NCBI GenBank assembly: GCA_050949705.1
Contig: JBMNGG010000017.1
Span: forward strand, 20,834 to 84,833
Source: JBMNGG01 sp050949705
GTDB lineage: Bacteria > Bacillota > Thermosediminibacteria > Thermosediminibacterales > Tepidanaerobacteraceae
Direction: 5' to 3'
DNA length: 64,000 nt
This document shows, one piece after another, positions 44,403-53,069 of the stretch; position 1 is the stretch's first letter; each line of letters starts with the position of its first letter. Position numbers and translations under genes: made by a program. The notes beneath the pieces were generated by a model that was not told the origin of the DNA, ran no database searches, and saw nothing but the letters and a program-made list of their open reading frames with translations.

Positions 44403-46313
44403 TTACATTCCAAGAGCTCTCCTTTTATCTAGTATATGACCTTCTATTTTATCAGCCACTTCCTTAGGTTCATCTCCCAGCAAGACTTTTCCGCCTGTGA
44501 TTTGCTCCAGATCTTCAGTCAGCAATTTTACAAGTCTCCCTGCTCCAGATATAAAGGGAGTGGGTGAAAGGTGAGTTAATGTGCCATAAGCCAGAGCAAA
44601 AACTCCATCTACGGTAGCTTTTTGCTCCATCCACTCGGGGGCGGTAATAGCAATAGGAAGGTCTGGAATGTCTAGATCCAGGTGGTCTGCCAGAGCTGTT
44701 ACCAGCATGGAAATCCTTCCTGTGTCAGTGCAGGTTCCAAAACTCAGAACCGGAGGAATATTGAGCGCTTTGCAAATCTCTCTCAATCCTTCACCGGCTA
44801 TATCCAGAGCTTCCATACTACAAAGCCCCGCCACTTCAAGAGCATGGTTTCCACATCCTCCGCTGACAATAAGTATATCCCTACTTATGAGTTCTTTTGC
44901 CAGATTAACTGTCATCCAGTCCTGTGGACCATTCCGTAAGGTGGAGCAGCTGACAAGGGCTACAACGCCTTTTATCTTTCCACTGGCAATAGTATCTACT
45001 AGTTGTTCCAATTTGTTTCCTAATACCTCTAAAACGGCTTCAGTGGAAAAACCCGCTATGGCCTTTTTCTTATGTGGTGGGACATGGGGAGTTACCCTTT
45101 CCTTTCTCTTTTTAAAGTTTTCTATAGCCAAGTCTATCAGCTTTTCTGCAATGTAATCAGCTTCCGGCGGTTTGTAATCAAGAGTAACATCCAGGTCTGG
45201 CAATCTCACTACATCATTGATACTAGCAAGGGTCACCTGATATTTGTCTGCATAGGGTCTAAGTGCCGGAGGTGAGCAGTTTTCTTCCATAGCTATTACA
45301 TCAACAGTGCCAGTTGCAAGGAGTGGTTCTATAGCAAGCCAGTTGCCTACAAGGCCTGCAAAGACCTCATCAGAGGGATATCTTTGAATCATCTCCTGAC
45401 CGGTCTCTATATTTCCAACTACCTTTAAGCCCTTAGCTCCAGCTGCTTTGGCCTTTTCTTGGACTTGGCAAGTTTTAGACTTCATGAGAGTGGCTATACC
45501 CACCCAAGGCTGGTGGCCATTGAAAACAATATTTACATAATCAGGATTCATTATCCCTAAATCAACTTCGACTTCGTGGGGTTTAGGCGTTTTATACAAA
45601 ATGTCCTGGGCCATTTCAAGACCGATTTGAGCAGTATAGATAGTGGAAAGTCCCAGCCTCATAGCCTTTTTAGAAAGAGACACATAATCGCCGTCTACGT
45701 TGGTAAGACAGCTGGCAACAGCATCCCTAATCTCGTTGTTTACCCCCGTCGGATAAATGGCTATCTTTCTCCATACTTCCTTCCTCTTTTTGGGGGCAAA
45801 AGCCTCTATCATTACACTAGGATTTTCATCATCTCTGTCCATTTCTGCCAGCAAAAAATCAGCCAGGGAAATAGCCATTTTATTGATATCCTGATTTGTT
45901 TCAATACCTAAGTTTTCACACATCCATTTTAACTTATTCACATCACTGATAGTAAAAGGAGTCTTGCCTTCTCCCGTTGCTTTAAGAGTCTTGAAAGCCT
46001 GATAAGCATGATGGGCATATGTGGCGGCTCCCATAGCATTTTGAAGTAGGAACTTCCTTATAGCCATAGCATCAGCATCAATGCCACAGACACCGCGGAG
46101 CATTTCTGTTTTTTCATTAATGCGGCAGGGCCCATGGGAGCAAAGTTGGCAGCTCAATCCCTGAAGACAGAACTTACACCTGGCCTTTTCCTGCTGTGCC
46201 CAACGATCAAAGACGTTCGTAAGGCCGTCTTCTCGAATCCGCTTTAACATTTCCTCCACCGAATCATGATAGCTTACACGGCCTTCGGATTTTTCCAGAA
46301 CTTTTACTGTCAC
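44403..46313 (-). CDS. Ni-Fe carbon-monoxide-dehydrogenase-like protein (CooS family), deviant active site
   Basis: The protein has 636 residues from the GTG at 46313, which follows a perfect AAGGAGGT. It has the CODH fold signature: an N-terminal CKFCLQGLSCQLCSHGPCRI cluster region with GVCGIDA, then C-cluster ligands FNGHQPW (His), EENCSPP, VSCSTLRNG, GGCGNHALE and FGTCTDTGR, and Lys in TAPEWMEQKA. The ligand normally found in G(I/M)CCTGNE is missing: this protein has VVGNIETGQEM, so Cys295 (C. hydrogenoformans CODH-II numbering) is Glu. This resembles CooS-V-type proteins described as lacking one C-cluster cysteine and CO activity. No CooF, CooC or acetyl-CoA synthase gene is adjacent. Confidence 0.88.
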   Translation of the reverse strand: MTVKVLEKSEGRVSYHDSVEEMLKRIREDGLTNVFDRWAQQEKARCKFCLQGLSCQLCSHGPCRINEKTEMLRGVCGIDADAMAIRKFLLQNAMGAATYAHHAYQAFKTLKATGEGKTPFTISDVNKLKWMCENLGIETNQDINKMAISLADFLLAEMDRDDENPSVMIEAFAPKKRKEVWRKIAIYPTGVNNEIRDAVASCLTNVDGDYVSLSKKAMRLGLSTIYTAQIGLEMAQDILYKTPKPHEVEVDLGIMNPDYVNIVFNGHQPWVGIATLMKSKTCQVQEKAKAAGAKGLKVVGNIETGQEMIQRYPSDEVFAGLVGNWLAIEPLLATGTVDVIAMEENCSPPALRPYADKYQVTLASINDVVRLPDLDVTLDYKPPEADYIAEKLIDLAIENFKKRKERVTPHVPPHKKKAIAGFSTEAVLEVLGNKLEQLVDTIASGKIKGVVALVSCSTLRNGPQDWMTVNLAKELISRDILIVSGGCGNHALEVAGLCSMEALDIAGEGLREICKALNIPPVLSFGTCTDTGRISMLVTALADHLDLDIPDLPIAITAPEWMEQKATVDGVFALAYGTLTHLSPTPFISGAGRLVKLLTEDLEQITGGKVLLGDEPKEVADKIEGHILDKRRALGM

Positions 46314-46416
46314 TAACTTAACCTCCTTCATGCCCGAAGAACCAATTTTTATACTAATACTAAGTTTGTTCATAAAAATGGTTTTATATACAGCAGGTGG
46401 AGGAGAACTCTAAATA

Positions 46417-46453
46417 AAAACATCATGGCCTCCAGCTAATGGAGACCATGATG
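46417..46453 (-). terminator. Terminator downstream of CRISPR array 1
   Basis: CATCATGG...CTCCA pairs with TGGAG...CCATGATG in a strong hairpin, followed on the minus strand by T5. It touches the last repeat of array 1 and would end its minus-strand transcript. Confidence 0.75.
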
Positions 46454-46742
46454 CTTCAATCCCTTATAGGTAGGCTAAATGCTTAATAGGAGACTTTCCA
46501 TATACAAGCTACAAAAAGTGTTTCAATCCCTGGTAGGTAAGCTAAAAAATCAGTCGTGATTACGACGCGATCCATTTGACGTTTCAATCCCTGGTAGGTA
46601 GACTAAAAACAATACGGAATTCCTTACTTTACAAATTTCATTAACTCATTTTAATCCCTTGTAGGTAAACTAAAAAACATCATTATACAGACCAGGACCA
46701 ATAGATTATATTCCGTTTCAATCCCTCATAGGCAGTATAAAG
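46453..46742 (-). CRISPR. CRISPR array 1: five decayed repeats
   Basis: Repeats start near 46453, 46520, 46581, 46648 and 46715, about 61-67 bases apart. All are variants of GTTTCAATCCCTGGTAGGTA followed by AGCTAAAAA, and no two are identical. The pattern suggests an array that has stopped acquiring spacers. The shared leader promoter on its right shows it is read on the minus strand. Confidence 0.88.
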
Positions 46743-46779
46743 CACAACTCAAATGGCGTCATATTTAGGACCTTATTTT

Positions 46780-46807
46780 ATTATACCATTTTGCCTTTCA
46801 TATACAA
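46780..46807 (-). promoter_or_regulatory. Leader promoter of CRISPR array 1
   Basis: TTGTAT (46802-46807), 16 bases, then TATAAT (46780-46785) on the minus strand, about 40 bases before the first repeat. The same hexamers and spacing occur in the leader of array 2. Confidence 0.7.
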
Positions 46808-46913
46808 GTCTTTGAGAACTCCAGTAGCTAACTAAGAAGTTCTGTAAAATAGTAAATGACTTTCTGAGTTCACTTAAATGTGGTAAAATTAAATAAAAAA
46901 AAGGAGAAACGCT

Positions 46914-47285
46914 ATGTGGAAAGAGTTTAAGCAATTTGCCATCAAGGGAAATGTGGTTGATTTAGCGATAGGTGTCATCATAGGCGGAGCATTCGGAAAG
47001 ATAGTCACATCTTTAGTAAATGACTTAATAATGCCCATTATAGGACTTATACTTGGAGGTATAGACTTTACAGGCCTGGAATTTCAAGTGGGAACAGCTG
47101 TTGTCAAATATGGCGCTTTTATTCAAAGTGTAGTGGATTTTCTAATTATAGCCTTTTCTATCTTTTTATTAGTTCGTTCCATCAACAGGATGAAAAAGAA
47201 GGAGGAAGAGGCACCTGCAAAGCCTGCTCCATCTAAAGAAGAGATACTCCTTACTGAAATTCGAGACATACTAAAGCAGAAATAA
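46914..47285 (+). CDS. mscL: Large-conductance mechanosensitive channel MscL
   Basis: The 123-residue protein has the MscL pore helix (FAIKGNVVDLAIGVIIGGAF GKI), the short extracellular loop, a second span (FIQSVVDFLIIAFSIFLLVR) and the C-terminal charged helix. It is a homopentameric emergency valve against osmotic downshock. It is plus-strand, between CRISPR arrays 1 and 2, and unrelated to them in function. Confidence 0.96.
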   Translation: MWKEFKQFAIKGNVVDLAIGVIIGGAFGKIVTSLVNDLIMPIIGLILGGIDFTGLEFQVGTAVVKYGAFIQSVVDFLIIAFSIFLLVRSINRMKKKEEEAPAKPAPSKEEILLTEIRDILKQK

Positions 47286-47509
47286 CCAAAGTCTTTTGAT
47301 TAAGCACTCCAAGGTATATGCATAATACCAATTTGCCCCAAGAATGACATAAATATGCCTGTATTTTGTTTTTGGTTAAATGAACAATGAAATTGCTTTC
47401 TTTTTAATGCATAATTTATTCAAATCACAGTATCAGTCAAATACGAATGTCACTTTCCCACGTAGACATCAATGATCTTTTCACGTTTACAAGCTTTCTA
47501 TCTCTAAAC
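47286..47509. other. Intergenic, with a possible CRISPR leader relic
   Basis: No gene is seen. Bases 47486-47509 (TTTACAAGCTTTCTATCTCT onward) align with the leader of array 2 just ahead of its hairpin, but the -10 TATAAT is missing, so this may be a decayed leader without an array. Confidence 0.4.
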
Positions 47510-47563
47510 AAAAAAGTCGTCGACCTTCAGGGGTTTTTACTACCCAGGGTAGACGACTTTTTT
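47510..47563. terminator. Left copy of the GTCGTCGACC hairpin
   Basis: AAAAAAGTCGTC pairs with GACGACTTTTTT around a conserved AGGGGTTTTT-containing loop. With A and T runs on both sides it can terminate mscL and the array 2 transcript. It is nearly identical to the hairpin at 52509. Confidence 0.8.
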
Positions 47564-47621
47564 AGTGTTAAAGCTATTTAGTTACATGTTTAAAATTTCC
47601 TAAGTTATGTGATGAATTCTC

Positions 47622-50600
47622 CTTGCACTCTCTTTTAGGTAAGCTAAAAACACACCTGAAAAATATTTGGAATGGCAGGAGCAGGAGTTTCAATTCCTTA
47701 TAGGTAAGCTAAAAACGCCACCTGAGCTCAGTGTGACATCACCCGCCGAGGGTAGTTTCAATTCCTTATAGGTAAGCTAAAAACATATTCTGCAAATTTG
47801 GGGCTGTCAACATAATCCGTGGTTTCAATTCCTTATAGGTAAGCTAAAAACTTTCATTTTTTATTACCTCCTTGTTTTTCCTACAAAGGTTTCAATTCCT
47901 TATAGGTAAGCTAAAAACGCCCATTTCCGAACTTCGGGCGGCGGTTCGGGAATGGTTTCAATTCCTTATAGGTAAGCTAAAAACCAATTGCATTAATCCA
48001 AAATAATTGTAATTTAGATGTTTCAATTCCTTATAGGTAAGCTAAAAACATATATATCCAGATACAAGAAAGGAGAGTGAGAAAAAAAGTTTCAATTCCT
48101 TATAGGTAAGCTAAAAACAAAAAAATTAAATTCATGGAGGTTTTAACAATGGCAGTTTCAATTCCTTATAGGTAAGCTAAAAACATCCTAAACATTAAAA
48201 AATATAGATGAATTAAATAGTTTCAATTCCTTATAGGTAAGCTAAAAACGCACTATCAAGGTTTCCATCGAAACGCAGTAAGTAAGGTTTCAATTCCTTA
48301 TAGGTAAGCTAAAAACCAATACATCATATTCTTTTAGTGCTTCTTTGGCTCGAGTTTCAATTCCTTATAGGTAAGCTAAAAACCCTGCCCTAGTAACATG
48401 AACGAAGAAATGTTCCCAATTTCAATTCCTTATAGGTAAGCTAAAAACTTGTAATGAACATTGGATATGGTTAGGTAAATTTGAATTTCAATTCCTTATA
48501 GGTAAGCTAAAAACTTATCAAATGGACAAGATTTTAGTCTACGAGCAAGAATTTCAATTCCTTATAGGTAAGCTAAAAACGCCTAGAATACCGCCTGCCG
48601 GAAGCGGAAAATCCCGGATTTCAATTCCTTATAGGTAAGCTAAAAACTATTCAATCTCCTTCCCCCGCCCCCATTGCCTTATTTATTTCAATTCCTTATA
48701 GGTAAGCTAAAAACAAAAAGGGACATACTAAAAAAGTAGTATGTCCCGGATTTCAATTCCTTATAGGTAAGCTAAAAACTGCCAACCAGGGTAAAACAAA
48801 TTTAGGAGGATCATTAATTTCAATTCCTTATAGGTAAGCTAAAAACAACTATAAGCTATAAATTATAAACTATAAATTTACTAATTTCAATTCCTTATAG
48901 GTAAGCTAAAAACACTTGAGAAGTACACGTATCTATTCACCCCGTCACGCTGCATTTCAATTCCTTATAGGTAAGCTAAAAACAGAGAAAGAAGAAGCAA
49001 AGAAAAAAACCGAAGAATTCAATTTCAATTCCTTATAGGTAAGCTAAAAACTTCCCGAATACAGCCCGTCTTGATCAACTTCAAAGTATTTCAATTCCTT
49101 ATAGGTAAGCTAAAAACTTGGGATGGTTATTTAAGCGAAGCATGGATGGAGTAATTTCAATTCCTTATAGGTAAGCTAAAAACATTGGCTGAACTTTCGC
49201 TTACAACGCTACCAGAAATATTTCAATTCCTTATAGGTAAGCTAAAAACGTATAAAAATAATTGGATCGAACCTAGAGCTTCCTCATTTCAATTCCTTAT
49301 AGGTAAGCTAAAAACTTTAAAAAAGAGTTGAAATATGGAAACAAGAAGCAATATTTCAATTCCTTATAGGTAAGCTAAAAACATATCACTCACTTATCGT
49401 GAACGGCGTCGAATTCAAGTATTTCAATTCCTTATAGGTAAGCTAAAAACGGATTGTTACTATCTTTAAAATATTCTGCTAGCCTTGATTTCAATTCCTT
49501 ATAGGTAAGCTAAAAACCATACGATGCTATATTAGCATCGATGCATAAAGAAATTTCAATTCCTTATAGGTAAGCTAAAAACGTTTTCAATTCCTATAAT
49601 AACACCTTCACCGTTAATGATTTCAATTCCTTATAGGTAAGCTAAAAACTCTTATGCTGAATTAACCACATCTGAACAAAACCGTATATTTCAATTCCTT
49701 ATAGGTAAGCTAAAAACTTCAAATTCTTCTTTATCTTTTTGAGCCTTGAATTCTCTATTTCAATTCCTTATAGGTAAGCTAAAAACGGATAAAAAAGAGC
49801 GGAAAAAATATTTTTTAAGTATTGTATTTCAATTCCTTATAGGTAAGCTAAAAACAAAATAAAGGAGGTGAAAAAATGAGACGACAAACGTATAATTTCA
49901 ATTCCTTATAGGTAAGCTAAAAACGAAGTGAATAAATACAAAGAACTGTTGCAGCAAGGATATTTCAATTCCTTATAGGTAAGCTAAAAACTCCTAATTG
50001 TTTTAGTTTAAAAGTTCGGTCAATCGCATATTTCAATTCCTTATAGTAAGCTAAAAACTTGAATTTCCTTTATCTTCTACATCAGAAGGAGCAACATTTC
50101 AATTCCTTATAGGTAAGCTAAAAACGCAATATATTCTATTAATTTCTGAACGCCATATCCAAATTTCAATTCCTTATAGGTAAGCTAAAAACGTACCTTT
50201 CGAATTCCTCTAAAAAATCGTTAAACTATTTCAATTCCTTATAGGTAAGCTAAAAACATCTCCCTCAGTTACAAATTTAACTGGCTTTGTATATTTCAAT
50301 TCCTTATAGGTAAGCTAAAAACGCATTGGCTGAACTTTCGCTTACAACGCTACCAGAAATATTTCAATTCCTTATAGGTAAGCTAAAAACTTTATGCATA
50401 TTCCATTACTACTATTATATATATTTTAATTTCAATTCCTTATAGGTAAGCTAAAAACCTAAAACAATTAGGAGGCGAATAGTATGTTATTTAACGATTT
50501 CAATTCCTTATAGGTAAGCTAAAAACGAGAAGAGACGTTTAAAATTATCCATTCTATTTCAAATTTCAATTCCTTATAGGTAAGCTAAAAACCGGTTACA

Positions 50601-52382
50601 AGAACTTTTAAATACTCATCACGCTTTTTAATTTCAATTCCTTATAGGTAAGCTAAAAACTAGAAGTTACTATGAAGTCTGCCATAGAAGATCGTATATT
50701 TCAATTCCTTATAGGTAAGCTAAAAACTATAACCTTCAAATTCAGCCAATCATCGAATCGAAAATTTCAATTCCTTATAGGTAAGCTAAAAACCGGCAAA
50801 TATAAAAATATTTTGGAGGTTGAAAAAAATTTCAATTCCTTATAGGTAAGCTAAAAACTTTTATCATCCCCTTTATTTTTGCAGGGCATCAAAAATTTCA
50901 ATTCCTTATAGGTAAGCTAAAAACATGAAAACCATACACTCTTGCCTGAGCAAGAGCTTATTTATTTCAATTCCTTATAGGTAAGCTAAAAACCTTCTTT
51001 AAGTTTTGCATTTTTTTCTTCTAGTTTATCTAATTTCAATTCCTTATAGGTAAGCTAAAAACTTTTATTAGAATCCAAACTTTTCTTCCCCCAAATAAAA
51101 ATTTCAATTCCTTATAGGTAAGCTAAAAACGGACATACCACTTTTTTGGTATGTCCCTTTTTTTATATTTCAATTCCTTATAGGTAAGCTAAAAACTTTC
51201 CTGTGTTGCTGAATCCTCCTCCGCTTTCCCAATTTCAATTCCTTATAGGTAAGCTAAAAACTTTTTATTCCTCCCCATGAATTAATATTTATCCTGAATT
51301 TCAATTCCTTATAGGTAAGCTAAAAACTTCTAAGCGATCAATCTCATCTTCCCATCTTTGAAAATTTCAATTCCTTATAGGTAAGCTAAAAACGAAGAAG
51401 GCCTCCAAGCCTTCCAAAACGGCAATTATTTAGATTTCAATTCCTTATAGGTAAGCTAAAAACCATCATTAATTGATTTTACTTCTTCGCCATAAGCAGA
51501 ATTTCAATTCCTTATAGGTAAGCTAAAAACCAGAGATGTGGCAAGCCGGATTCTTCATCCTTTCCGTAATTTCAATTCCTTATAGGTAAGCTAAAAACAC
51601 AGTGGACGGATAGCTGGTATGGGAATTCTCTACGAAATTTCAATTCCTTATAGGTAAGCTAAAAACTTGAATTTGGTAATAAGATTATACAAGAGTTACC
51701 AGAATTTCAATTCCTTATAGGTAAGCTAAAAACTGTATGTCATATACATCTTGTAATACACCAACAAAATTTCAATTCCTTATAGGTAAGCTAAAAACCG
51801 TGCCTAAACTAAATCCACCTGCAAATATAAAACGATTTCAATTCCTTATAGGTAAGCTAAAAACACCTAAAAACTGTTGGATTTACACGAACGATAAAGA
51901 CATTTCAATTCCTTATAGGTAAGCTAAAAACAGAAAATTATTGCTATGTGGCTTGCACAAGCCACAAGATTTCAATTCCTTATAGGTAAGCTAAAAACGT
52001 ATTCACGCCTGCACCCTTTGCCCCTTGTGCATTGATTTCAATTCCTTATAGGTAAGCTAAAAACCTAATAAGCATCATGCATTATTCATTATCCGCCCAG
52101 GATTTCAATTCCTTATAGGTAAGCTAAAAACGCAAACTATTCAAATATTCAAGTATCCCTTTTACGATATTTCAATTCCTTATAGGTAAGCTAAAAACTA
52201 GTAGGACATGACTTTTTATGCGAGGGTGGATTTGAAGATTTCAATTCCTTATAGGTAAGCTAAAAACACATTTTGGAGGGCCTGACAATTCAATATTTCA
52301 AGCCTTATCGGGAAGCGAAAAACTTTAGGTAGCCGCACTCCCCTAGCCTGCAATTTCAATTCCTTATAGGTAAGCTAAAAAC
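47622..52382 (-). CRISPR. CRISPR array 2: 71 repeats
   Basis: The consensus is a 30-base repeat, [G/A]TTTCAATTCCTTATAGGTA then AGCTAAAAAC, with 35-39-base spacers. I counted 71 repeats from 47687 to 52382, plus a half-degenerate terminal repeat at 47622. In the transcribed sense the unit ends in the AUUGAAA(C/U) crRNA handle. The 11 oldest repeats (47687 to about 48383) end in C and the later ones in U. Variants: one base missing at 50027, and a heavily changed repeat at 52295-52323. Leader and promoter lie on the right. Confidence 0.99.
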
Positions 52383-52508
52383 CCATTGAATGGCTACTAA
52401 ATAAAGGATCCTGTTTTGCTAGGTCCTTCTGTTCTATAAAATCATACTATTTTAATTATATCATATGTCCATTGATATACAAGCTTTTGAAACTGTTTTT
52501 GCTAACAT
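52383..52508 (-). promoter_or_regulatory. Leader of CRISPR array 2 with promoter
   Basis: The AT-rich 126-base leader holds TTGTAT (52477-52482), 16 bases, TATAAT (52455-52460) on the minus strand, about 73 bases before the first repeat. Its ATACAAG..TTTTGA segment is also found in the array 1 leader. New spacers would be added at this end. Confidence 0.78.
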
Positions 52509-52565
52509 AAAAAAAGTCGTCGACCTCCAGGGGTTTTTGCATTACTCCCGGTCGACGACTTTTTT
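52509..52565. terminator. Right copy of the GTCGTCGACC hairpin
   Basis: A perfect stem (AAAAAGTCGTCGACC and its complement) flanked by A and T runs lies 20 bases past the csx20 stop. It ends the cas operon on the minus strand and separates it from the array 2 leader. Confidence 0.85.
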
Positions 52566-52585
52566 AATGACAATTTTATTTAATT

Positions 52586-52981
52586 TTAGTTACATATTTC
52601 AAATTCTCTAAATCTCACATGGGTAAACTTTCTGCTTACATGGATAGTTTCATCATCTAAAATTTCTTCAGAAACCTGTCTTTTTGTGGTGGAATATATG
52701 GGGATAAGGCCTTCTTTTTTGCAAAAATTGACTAGAATAAAAACTGCTCCAAATTCTCCTTGGACCAATACTAAGTCCTCTGGATTTGAGTTTTCTTTTA
52801 ACCAGATAAGTATGTCTTGAAGGTGGTTTTTTATTGAAGAAAGTTCCGGTGGTACGTTTGACCAGATATCCTGTAGCTCTGTCGGAAGATAGACCATTTT
52901 ATCCACTTTATATTTATTTTTGAGTTCATTCATTTGCAAAGTGGTAAGTTTGTGAGAAAAAAGCAAAAACACTTGTCTCAT
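52586..52981 (-). CDS. csx20: CRISPR-associated protein Csx20
   Basis: The 131-residue protein has the Csx20 pattern: FLLFSHKLTTLQMNELKNKY, MVYLPTELQDIWSNVPPEL, LVLVQGEFGAVFILVNF, GLIPIYSTTKRQ and the final FTHVRFREFE. Csx20 is a Rossmann/CARF-like protein proposed to be a ring nuclease that degrades cyclic oligoadenylate. It is the last gene of the type III operon, next to the CARF-HEPN effector, which fits an off-switch role for the signal. Confidence 0.85.
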   Translation of the reverse strand: MRQVFLLFSHKLTTLQMNELKNKYKVDKMVYLPTELQDIWSNVPPELSSIKNHLQDILIWLKENSNPEDLVLVQGEFGAVFILVNFCKKEGLIPIYSTTKRQVSEEILDDETIHVSRKFTHVRFREFEICN

Positions 52982-53069
52982 TAAGTTTCAGCCTCCATAA
53001 TATTTGCCTTTGCATATTTTCAGTCAATTACCATGGGTGGGGGTGAACTTGTGAGAAAAATAGATTCAG

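Noticed and set aside
46914..47285. mscL as part of the CRISPR system because it lies between two arrays.
   Set aside because: It is on the opposite strand, has its own ribosome binding site, and is a housekeeping channel; the location is probably incidental.
51737..51922. Open frame crossing array 2 with repeated FQFLIGKLKT segments.
   Set aside because: The repeated peptide is a translation of the CRISPR repeats; the same applies to 62092-62277 in array 3.
47687..52382. Plus-strand transcription of the arrays.
   Set aside because: The AUUGAAAC handle, the shared promoter, the degenerate terminal repeats at the left ends and the terminators all point to the minus strand.
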